Of a stretch of 30,719 nt of DNA, positions 23,510 through 26,694 are shown in pieces; position 1 is the first letter of the stretch; each line of letters starts with the position of its first letter. Below the pieces are notes generated by a model. That model was given only the letters and a program-made list of their open reading frames with translations, searched no databases and was not told the DNA's origin. The stretch is from Ectocarpus siliculosus (Eukaryota > Sar > Phaeophyceae > Ectocarpales > Ectocarpaceae), in NCBI GenBank assembly GCA_000310025.1, contig FN649729.1:4178446-4209164 (forward strand), given 5' to 3'. A program made the translations under genes and the position numbers.

Positions 23510-24296
23510 AGCTACTGCCGGGCATGTAAGTGGTGGGAGTAGTAATGGCGATGGCGACGAGGACGGGGCTGCCGCCTCTACGGCTTCTCTTTCCGTCGCC
23601 TCTGCTACTACCGCCTCTGTTGCTCCCGCTGCTGCCACTGCCGAACGCGTGGGTGTTGGTGGCGGTAGCTGCAGCGACGGTGTTGGTGCTTTTCCAACGT
23701 TCTCATTCGGGACGACAGCCTCTGGGCCGCCGGCGAGGGCTTGGGATATGGAGAGCTTCGGCAACTTTGCAATAGCTGCCTGTTCCTCTCCCGCCACCAG
23801 GGGTGTTTTCGTAGCTCCGGTTTCGGCGGGAGCGGGACCGACAATGTTGACGCCGACATCGGTGGAGCTACCGGCGGGGACAGGGGACGGGGCTGCCGGC
23901 GCTTCATCTGCTGCCGCTCCTGCTGGAAAGGTTGTGAGTGATTGTGACGATGCTGTGGTGGGTGAGCTAGGTACTCCTGCTCGGCACGCTTCGACTCCGC
24001 CGGCCCTAGCAGATGGTGAGCCTGTGGGGGTCGAGCAGGGTATGGACCATGCGGCTGGAACGAGCTTGCCATGTCAGGCGCCGCAGCAGGAGTCTGTCGG
24101 AGAGAGAGAGGGCGAGGAGGAAAAAGGGCCCAGGGGGACAAAGAGGAGAAGAGGGAAGGAGGAGGAGGACCAACAGCAGGAGGAGGAAGGAGGAGGAGAA
24201 CAAGGAGGAAGGAGGGAGAGGAGGACAAGGAGGGAACGGAAGGAGGAGGAGGAGGAGGAGGAGGGGGAGGAGGGGCAGGGAGAAGGAGGAGGTTGA
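1322..24296 (+). CDS. Putative giant multi-module gene, or tandem array of paralogous genes (family unknown)
   Basis: A gene-level model built by eye from splice-site consensus, frame and comparison of the tandem copies. Proposed exons: 1322-1463, 2271-2701, then U0, U1 and U2 (seven exon types a, c, d, e, f, g, h each) and the terminal exon 22107-24296. All introns from 2702 onward are phase 0, and the joined frame is open for about 3,370 residues. Paralogous exons differ in length by 0, 3, 21, 24 or 69 nt, while paralogous introns differ by 1, 2, 4, 5, 11 or 136 nt, as expected if the boundaries are right. No homologue is recognised and no function is assigned. The protein would be Ala/Gly/Ser-rich and largely disordered in the a exons, with basic clusters and a Glu/Arg/Gly-rich tail. 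The alternative is that each unit is its own gene, starting at the conserved ATG 36 nt before exon a and ending just after exon h. Confidence 0.38.
1464..2270 (+). other. Candidate intron; no gene seen
   Basis: Lies between the candidate exons 1322-1463 and 2271-2701. It contains another strong donor-like site (CGA|GTGAGTACGG at about 1885-1894), so an extra exon ending at 1887 is possible. That exon would not be phase-compatible with 2271 without a further exon. Confidence 0.25.
2271..2701 (+). CDS. Candidate second exon, acidic/Ala-rich with a KRKR cluster
   Basis: The acceptor is CTCTAG and the donor GCG|GTGCGT, phase 1 in and phase 0 out, giving 143 codons. The first half reads as ordinary protein with aromatic and hydrophobic residues (PPGLIPWDDQ). 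The second half is Ala/Gly/Glu-rich with imperfect repeats of AGAEAATGVEAA type, followed by a basic KRKRQ cluster that could act as a nuclear localisation signal. The intron 2702-3261 (560 bp) has a pyrimidine-rich 3' part. Function unknown. Confidence 0.4.
3262..4173 (+). CDS. U0 exon a: Pro/Ala-rich low-complexity exon ending in the conserved VRFQ..EDL block
   Basis: 304 codons, from acceptor CACCAG to donor CTG|GTGAGT, in phase 0. It holds a proline-rich stretch (PPLPPLPPARP), a strongly basic cluster near exon residue 98 (KRRKPKREKK), Ala/Ser-rich linkers and a polyalanine run encoded by GCT/CTG repeats. It ends in a short non-repetitive block, QCVRVRFQWEDL. Only the 3' part (from about 3735) is homologous to exon a of the later units; the 5' part is unique to this copy and lacks the FSFG motifs. 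The exon start is inferred from one plausible acceptor, while the open frame extends back to 3121. Confidence 0.45.
3979..4060 (+). repeat. GCT/CTG trinucleotide run (polyalanine), U0
   Basis: Near-perfect GCT repeats interrupted by CCT and TCT. In the model frame they encode alanines with occasional Pro and Ser. Equivalent runs of different length occur in the other units. Confidence 0.9.
4630..4806 (+). CDS. U0 exon c (59 codons)
   Basis: The acceptor is CTCGCAG|GACAAG and the donor TGGCAG|GTGGGA, phase 0 on both sides. It encodes a compact segment: an amphipathic helix (DKVSRFVEFFQNVFG), strand-like VDIVVDE and SVVKCWW, a second helix, then CREGPWQ. Joined to the end of exon a, the first helix continues from EDL without a break, which supports this splice. 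The intron to exon d is 321 bp. No family recognised. Confidence 0.55.
5128..5610 (+). CDS. U0 exon d (161 codons)
   Basis: The acceptor is CCCGTTCAG|CCGGCT and the donor GCAAAG|GTGAGC, phase 0. It starts PASFSLMQ and continues with a hydrophobic strand/helix segment (SRLVLSAGV, then KRLRELSAVYG), a polyproline linker of seven prolines, a helix-rich segment (VKVAQLWGLHDNVQAALDRL) and a basic end (RRRAK). The start at 5128 rather than further upstream is favoured because U2 carries an 11-bp deletion just before this acceptor, which would break the frame if that stretch were coding. An apparent internal donor (AAG|GTGAAT) is not conserved in U1, so the exon is probably continuous. Confidence 0.5.
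5999..6094 (+). CDS. U0 exon e (32 codons)
   Basis: The acceptor is GCTGAAAG|GTGGAG and the donor CAGCTG|GTGAGC, phase 0. It encodes VELYQQRGTIRV followed by a hydrophobic stretch, LHIIAASLVEALP. It is exactly 96 nt in all three units. The following intron (6095-8244) carries the minus-strand LINE. Confidence 0.45.
6189..6198. repeat. Target-site duplication, left copy, of the U0 LINE
   Basis: ACGGGACGGG at 6189-6198 is repeated at 7922-7931, bracketing the LINE. U1 and U2 carry this site once, uninterrupted. The right boundary is fuzzy because a G run follows. Confidence 0.75.
6199..7921 (-). mobile_element. 5'-truncated LINE (non-LTR retrotransposon), U0 e-f intron
   Basis: On the minus strand the element starts inside the reverse-transcriptase domain, at the fingers/palm around the first catalytic aspartate. 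It runs through the RT core and a long C-terminal region to a 3' end reading GAGTACGCCC. It has a 10-bp target-site duplication and no poly-A tail. It shares coding homology and the same 3' terminus with the plus-strand LINE in U1, so both belong to one family. The opposite strand of insertion and the different site make it an independent event. Confidence 0.92.
6208..7897 (-). pseudogene. LINE ORF2-like reverse transcriptase fragment, broken
   Basis: RT motif A (KAYDTVWR) lies near the start, followed by motif B (QGVAQGCTMSP, then FNIYINDL). The catalytic FADD box of motif C lies about 7533-7544. A long C-terminal domain follows, with a Cys/His cluster and the conserved LEYAGEVWEGN segment. 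The N-terminal endonuclease and the first RT motifs are missing. An in-frame TAG at 7583-7585 and a TAA near 7494 interrupt the main frame, and a frameshift near 6540-6573 moves the last 120 codons to another frame. The copy cannot encode an active protein. Confidence 0.92.
7922..7931. repeat. Target-site duplication, right copy, of the U0 LINE
   Basis: ACGGGACGGG, the second copy of the 10-bp duplication. It is followed by a G run and then by sequence that matches the uninterrupted U2 and U1 introns (TATCATGCTGTA). Confidence 0.75.
8245..8424 (+). CDS. U0 exon f (60 codons)
   Basis: The acceptor is GTTGGCAG|GTGGAC, preceded by a pyrimidine-rich tract. The donor is GTG|GTGAAT, weaker than the GTGAGT and GTAAGT of U1 and U2. 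It is phase 0 and exactly 180 nt in all copies. It encodes a helix (AAVMRNVAARANLEAFARAGG) followed by two strand-like segments, GDIEVIPVRE and WRLLVVAPGE, and ends EGTVGRV. No family recognised. Confidence 0.52.
8796..8939 (+). CDS. U0 exon g (48 codons), the only intact copy
   Basis: The acceptor is a strong pyrimidine tract ending CTTTCTTTAG and the donor CCG|GTAAGC, phase 0. It encodes a basic, helix-prone segment (PRLPRPRNG, then VIARLLVFWRRLAVAADKLSLQQ). The equivalents in U1 and U2 are damaged. The following intron (8940-9019) is only 80 bp. Confidence 0.45.
9020..9295 (+). CDS. U0 exon h (92 codons)
   Basis: The acceptor is CATGGAAG|TGCAAG, with an alternative AG six bases later that is also in frame. 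The donor is AAC|GTAAGC, phase 0. The exon is helix-rich and basic, with the best conserved segment of the module: KHGVDLWLDAFCLRGHVGE, followed by VKKAVEAVL. Without splicing the frame runs on to 9460 through a Cys-rich tail. In the copies that tail changes mostly at amino-acid-altering positions, so it looks like intron. Confidence 0.52.
9296..9722 (+). other. h-to-a junction, U0 to U1 (intron or gene boundary)
   Basis: 427 bp, with paralogues of 431 and 429 bp. It begins GTAAGC and ends TGTGGCAG, and has a branch-point-like TTACTGAT at 9681-9688, about 35-40 nt before the AG. It can be read as an intron joining units. An in-frame ATG at 9687, conserved in all three junctions, is the alternative start of a separate gene. 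Confidence 0.45.
9723..10922 (+). CDS. U1 exon a: Ala/Gly/Ser-rich exon with two FSFG motifs
   Basis: 400 codons from acceptor TGGCAG|TATCCT to donor CTG|GTGAGT, phase 0; the open frame starts at ATG 9687. It opens with a non-repetitive YPGLLAKRRVPDAPS block. Then come two Ala/Gly/Thr-rich repeats containing FSFG at 10038-10049 and 10365-10376, with FGNF and IFGAP nearby, then a polyalanine tract. It ends QCLLVRFQGEDL. Dispersed FxFG motifs in a disordered, charge-poor context recall FG nucleoporins, but the density is low, so this is only a resemblance. Confidence 0.5.
10733..10816 (+). repeat. GCT/CTG trinucleotide run (polyalanine), U1
   Basis: GCT repeats with TCT and CCT interruptions, encoding mostly alanine in exon a. 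Confidence 0.9.
11374..11553 (+). CDS. U1 exon c (60 codons)
   Basis: Same boundaries as the U0 copy, with one extra codon. The segment after the CWWG motif is replaced (RQRYHAIYRIANYLEH instead of HGDRAINTTVDYLEH). The flanking residues are unchanged, which points to a localised patch of change with the frame kept. Confidence 0.52.
11875..12381 (+). CDS. U1 exon d (169 codons)
   Basis: Homologous to the U0 copy but with eight extra codons. They arise from a 24-bp in-frame duplication around 12236-12270 that repeats the GP(E/D)..RLVVGPDKN segment. The internal GTGAAT seen in U0 is GCGAAT here, so that position is not a donor. Confidence 0.5.
12906..13001 (+). CDS. U1 exon e (32 codons)
   Basis: Same length and boundaries as the other copies, with substitutions only (VELYLQSGTIRV). 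The next intron (13002-14785) holds the plus-strand LINE. Confidence 0.43.
13352..13366. repeat. Target-site duplication, left copy, of the U1 LINE
   Basis: CACTCACCGTTGCTG, repeated at 14721-14735. U0 and U2 carry this sequence once, continuing into GGCACAACC. Confidence 0.9.
13367..14696 (+). pseudogene. LINE reverse-transcriptase C-terminal remnant, frameshifted
   Basis: Successive pieces in different frames align to the U0 LINE protein: KWRLSANV and VCNEDK (13361-13570), PLEYAGEVWEGN (13617-13805), ILGCSKC (13802-14143) and a C-terminal part (14112-14696). Stops lie after 13570 and at about 14394-14396, and at least two frameshifts separate the pieces. All catalytic RT motifs before the DD box are absent. 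Confidence 0.9.
13367..14720 (+). mobile_element. 5'-truncated LINE, U1 e-f intron
   Basis: Begins exactly at the RT catalytic box (VDDFVGVSGTPEGLQ) and runs through the same C-terminal region as the U0 element. It ends AAGAGTACGCCCCT before a C run that merges with the target site. A 15-bp target-site duplication flanks it. It belongs to the same family as the minus-strand copy but is clearly diverged from it, and has decayed more. Confidence 0.92.
14721..14735. repeat. Target-site duplication, right copy, of the U1 LINE
   Basis: CACTCACCGTTGCTG, after which the sequence continues as in the empty sites of U0 and U2. Confidence 0.9.
14786..14965 (+). CDS. U1 exon f (60 codons)
   Basis: Acceptor TTGGCAG|GTGGAC and donor GTG|GTGAGT, phase 0. 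Same length as the other copies, with scattered substitutions (ATRAKLKAF, SWCFLVVAPGEG). Confidence 0.5.
15335..15478 (+). pseudogene. U1 exon g copy with a lost acceptor
   Basis: The frame of 48 codons is intact, but the acceptor is changed from CTTTAG to CTTTAT and the donor from GTAAGC to GTATGA. The change also removes the stop seen in U0, so the frame is now open upstream to 15167. Use of another upstream AG (for example GTGCCAG near 15165-15171, in frame) is possible; skipping would also keep the frame. Confidence 0.4.
15564..15860 (+). CDS. U1 exon h (99 codons)
   Basis: Acceptor CATGGAAG|TGCAAG and donor AAG|GTAAGC. Seven codons longer than the other copies because of an in-frame difference near the QLLMYGKQLKKG segment. 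The DLWLDAFCLRGHVGE core is unchanged. Confidence 0.5.
15861..16291 (+). other. h-to-a junction, U1 to U2 (intron or gene boundary)
   Basis: 431 bp, begins GTAAGC and ends TGTGGCAG, with the same TTACTGAT branch-point-like site and conserved ATG (16256) as the other junctions. Confidence 0.45.
16292..17560 (+). CDS. U2 exon a (423 codons), two FSFG motifs
   Basis: Almost identical to U1 exon a apart from a longer, more interrupted polyalanine tract that includes ATTAAPAAAP-like residues. FSFG motifs lie at 16607-16618 and 16934-16945. It ends QCLLVRFQAEDL before donor CTG|GTGAGT. The length difference from U1 is 69 nt, a multiple of three. Confidence 0.5.
17300..17443 (+). repeat. GCT/CTG trinucleotide run (polyalanine), U2
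   Basis: The longest of the CTG-type tracts, with CTT, CCT and ACT interruptions. It accounts for most of the size difference between U1 and U2 exon a. Confidence 0.9.
18017..18193 (+). CDS. U2 exon c (59 codons)
   Basis: Encodes the same segment as the U0 copy (HGDRAINTTVDYLEH version), not the U1 version. Acceptor CTCGCAG and donor TGGCAG|GTGGGA are conserved. Confidence 0.54.
18504..18986 (+). CDS. U2 exon d (161 codons)
   Basis: Nearly identical to U0 exon d, differing by a few substitutions (for example DKWLREL for DKRLREL). Upstream of the acceptor an 11-bp deletion removes part of the pyrimidine tract relative to U0 and U1. Confidence 0.5.
19375..19470 (+). CDS. U2 exon e (32 codons)
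   Basis: Encodes the same protein segment as U0 exon e. Acceptor CTGAAAG|GTGGAG and donor CTG|GTGAGC. The intron that follows (19471-20704) carries the inverted-repeat element. Confidence 0.44.
19716..19741 (+). repeat. Left terminal inverted repeat
   Basis: 26 bp, perfect reverse complement of 20512-20537. Confidence 0.97.
20448..20518. repeat. Subterminal direct repeat and hairpin of the inverted-repeat element
   Basis: 20448-20488 repeats 19754-19792 in direct orientation with few differences (CACACCCCCCACAG start, ending in a T run). Positions 20466-20518 form an imperfect palindrome around AAACCC, with arms ACACCCGGTGACAATATTTTT-like. The arms carry the CACCGGGG motif found throughout the element. 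Confidence 0.8.
20512..20537 (-). repeat. Right terminal inverted repeat
   Basis: 26 bp, perfect reverse complement of 19716-19741, followed by the TA target duplicate at 20538-20539. Confidence 0.97.
20705..20884 (+). CDS. U2 exon f (60 codons)
   Basis: Acceptor CTGGCAG|GTAGAC and donor GTG|GTAAGT, the best donor of the three copies, phase 0. The sequence is closer to U0 than to U1 (NLEAFARAGG, WRLLVVAPGEE). Confidence 0.52.
21255..21326 (+). pseudogene. U2 exon g remnant, 3' end and donor deleted
   Basis: The CTTTAG acceptor is kept. A 6-bp in-frame deletion lies near 21300, and a 71-bp deletion at about 21325 removes the last third of the exon and its donor, compared with 8875-8945 in U0. 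Read through, the frame meets TAG within about 15 codons. Skipping the exon keeps the overall frame because both neighbours are phase 0. Confidence 0.55.
21402..21677 (+). CDS. U2 exon h (92 codons)
   Basis: Same length as U0 exon h. Acceptor CATGGAAG|TGCAAG and donor AAG|GTAAGC. A small cluster of changes converts GEIAVKKA to GDMTVKKA. Confidence 0.5.
21678..22106 (+). other. h-to-a junction, U2 to U3 (intron or gene boundary)
   Basis: 429 bp, begins GTAAGC and ends TGTGGCAG; ATG at 22071 is conserved with the other junctions. Confidence 0.45.
22107..24296 (+). CDS. U3 terminal exon: expanded FSFG/Ala repeats with Glu/Arg/Gly-rich tail
   Basis: 729 codons and a TGA stop; the open frame starts at ATG 22071. 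It begins like exon a of U1/U2 (YPGLLAKLRVPDAPS). It then has four repeats of about 115-125 residues, three of them opening GHVSGG/GYVSGG..GAGVVPSFSFG, with FSFG at 22482-22493, 22836-22847, 23205-23216 and 23700-23711. It lacks the RFQ.EDL block that ends the other a exons. After about 23930 it diverges into an acidic/basic low-complexity tail (KRRRGKEEE, ERKEEEEEEE) encoded by purine-rich DNA. No c-h exons follow, so this is the 3' end of the array. An alternative is a partial gene copy. Confidence 0.5.
23090..23143 (+). repeat. GCT/GCA trinucleotide run (polyalanine), U3
   Basis: About 18 alanine codons with GCA interruptions, in the second U3 repeat. Confidence 0.9.
23462..23516 (+). repeat. 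GCT trinucleotide run (polyalanine), U3
   Basis: An almost pure run of about 17 alanine codons, in the third U3 repeat. Confidence 0.9.
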
Positions 24297-24300
24297 GGGG
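24100..24300 (+). repeat. Polypurine low-complexity tract
   Basis: GGAGGA/AGGAGG-rich DNA with almost no pyrimidines on the plus strand. It encodes the Glu/Arg/Gly tail in the model frame. Confidence 0.85.
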
Positions 24301-26589
24301 GGGCGCGACTAGCTTACGGTGAGTCAAGACAGAAACACGACTGAGGACATTGGACACCAGACTCCGTTACCATATGCGAGAGTTGAAATCGGGGAGGGCT
24401 GAAGGGGGGGCATCGAAGAGATTGTCTTGTAGCCAGAGGGTTCGCCATCGGAGGAGGAGAAGGAGGAAGAATAAGTTGTATTCGTATTCGGATAGCCGTA
24501 GCGTTCATTGACCACCCGAACCTTGACCTTCTTCAGGGTGCGCGCGCGTGGTGGATGTACACATGTACCGCATCGACGCATGCGACTGTATGGGCAACTG
24601 GGTTCTGGCGCCCGAAAAGTTACTAGATACCGGCCGTCCGTGGACAAGAAAATGTGGTACCTCGCTCTGCGTGCACCTGCCGAGCCGAATACGCTCACTG
24701 ACATAGTTGTGCCTTTGCGCTTGGCTCTCTATTTCACGGATGGTGCGCCACGTCATAATGTTGCGGCCCCTCCCCCCCGCCTTACTGCTTTATTTCAAAT
24801 GCCAAGGTGAACGCATTTAGGGCAAGCATGTGCTGTGCTCCTTCTTGAAAAGGGAGGGACAGGTGGCCCACGCGATGGCCAGTGGCCACACTCATGCCTG
24901 AGGCAAGCAACGAATATTCTTTAGTCGCCACACCCTGCCTCATCCAACGCAGCAAGAACACGAATACATGTGTCGTACCCCACCCAATCCCACTTTTGCA
25001 TCTCCCCTCGGCCGCTCGTCGAACCGACATTCGTACCCGGAGAGCAGGAGTCTTCCACGGCAGTGGAGCGGTGCCCGCAGCTAGTGATCGCGGGATTCCA
25101 AGGGGCGTGCGTGGGAGGAGCGGTGGGCTTGGCTTGCGCCTGCGACGTTAGGCTCTGTTTGGCCTAGCGGCAGACGTCGGAGGTTGCAACGAGGCGCCCA
25201 AATGGGTCGCCTATTTTGGTGTTTGTTAGCTGAATTTTCTATGGTGGAAAGCCAAACAATGCCGGCCTTGTGGGGATCTCTCAGAAGAGGTCGGTTCACG
25301 GGTAGAGGAGGGACACCCTTTGTTGGTGAAAATGGTCGGGCCGTACATTTGTCGTCATCATCGATTGCAACGAGCAGCATCTGTACACAGCAAACTTGCG
25401 TTCCAAACTAGAATAGATACTTGCATGAAGACAAAAATGGAGTGTATACGCAGACCTGTGGGGTGTAGGTCTGACTCGCACGTCGAGTCCTCACACAACA
25501 CGCGGTTGAGAACACCGATAAATGTCCCATGATTCCACAAAACATCGTCTCCCCTCTGCTGCTGCACTCTCCCAGCAACGCGCATCTCAACCGTCTTCTG
25601 GACACGTATGTTTGTAACCCATCTTCATCAACAATCAAACGGGGGAACACTCTGAGAACCAAGAGGAATCGACGTTCAAGGGACTTGCACCGACCGACCA
25701 CGCCACCGCTGCCATGTAGAAAGACTACAATAGTACGCAAGTCAAAGCAGAGAAAACGAAGGGGAGAATTAGCCCACACGAGGGCCTCCAGACGTGTTCC
25801 CTCTCCCGGGTTCGGACATACAGCGTCATCAAAACACCTGAACCAGGTCGGGAAACACTCGCTCGGAGACTCAGCAAAGAAAAAAAAATACTCCCAGCGC
25901 AGAGGAAAGCCGTCCAACGAAGCAACAGTCATGCCGGACACCGCCCAGGGAGGGCGAAATTTTCAGCATGCCACTACTCGATGTTCATCCAATCGATATG
26001 CTACCATGTAAGGCTGCCCCAAACGAAAAGCAACGGCTTATGTTGTGTGCCATCTGAAGGCTGCCTCAACGGGACCGTGAATAGACAAGCAAGGAGTCTG
26101 TCCGTCCCGCGGTACACTACAGGAATCGGACGGACGCATGCGCAGGGGGCTCGTGACGACTACAGTTCTCAACCCCCCCCATCCCAATGCCCTCCAATCT
26201 ACGAAGCCCCCCCCCATCGTCAAACCAGTCAGCAAATGGGAAACCACGCAAGTTCACCCGAAACAGCACCAACTACGTACCAGCGCGGAGCGGATCCGCC
26301 AGCCGTCTCGCCGCGGGCAACAGGCCCGAGTTTATTCGCAACGGGTAACAGCGTCAGCTTCAGCACTTCACACCACCCATATGAGACTTGCGATATGACG
26401 TGGTCGTTCTGCTTTTCTCGGGCAAGCGAGCTGACCCGACGGAGAAATAGTTGCAACAGCATCCTCGGGGCTTCAGGGAGGCATACTAATAGATAGATAT
26501 CTCTTGGAAGACCTCTTCGGGCAAATGACCACGCCCAAGTAGAAACAAACTACTTGCAGGCACTGGCGGCGTGTTCGCGGTGTGTGGCA
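24297..26589. other. Intergenic region between convergent genes; no supported gene
   Basis: Several mid-length open frames exist on both strands (for example 25408-25941 minus and 25529-26011 plus). They overlap each other, carry no recognisable domain and show no splice pattern. The region should contain the 3' UTRs of both the array gene and BOP1. Confidence 0.55.
26331..26336 (-). terminator. Possible BOP1 polyadenylation signal
   Basis: AATAAA on the minus strand, about 255 nt after the BOP1 stop codon. It is a lone hexamer match, and use of this signal in the organism is unknown. Confidence 0.25.
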
Positions 26590-26694
26590 TCAGACGTCTT
26601 GGAAGAGGCGGACGGCGCCATCTGCGCCGGCGGTGAAGACCCAAGGTTGACGAGGGTGGAACACCAGAGCCATAACCCCGAGGCCGCCCGTTAC
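26590..26694 (-). CDS. BOP1: BOP1 last exon (34 codons plus TGA)
   Basis: The acceptor is GCATCCAG. Encodes [20 protein letters not shown] then [14 protein letters not shown] and stop. It closes the propeller at the usual family C-terminus. Confidence 0.95.
   Translation of the reverse strand, partial: VTGGLGVMALVFHPRQPWVFTAGADGAVRLFQDV

Larger units (their letters stand above)
22422..23935 (+). repeat. Four internal tandem repeats of about 350-375 bp in U3
   Basis: The repeats start near 22422, 22773, 23142 and 23516, each with CATGTGAGTGGTGGG or a close variant (TATGTGAGT, CATGTAAGT). Each of the first three continues through an FSFG motif, a PPSRPPSSVWGSG block and an Ala/Thr-rich stretch. 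The fourth carries the GVGGGS-type version otherwise seen in U1/U2. Confidence 0.85.

Noticed and set aside
22004-23797. 597-codon minus-strand open frame, Ala/Pro-rich
   Set aside because: Mirror of the repetitive sense exon; it lacks a unique non-repeat domain, and similar antisense frames appear opposite every a exon.
25408-26011. Overlapping frames of 177 codons (minus) and 160 codons (plus) in the intergenic region
   Set aside because: Unrecognisable sequence on both strands, with no splice pattern or conserved motif.
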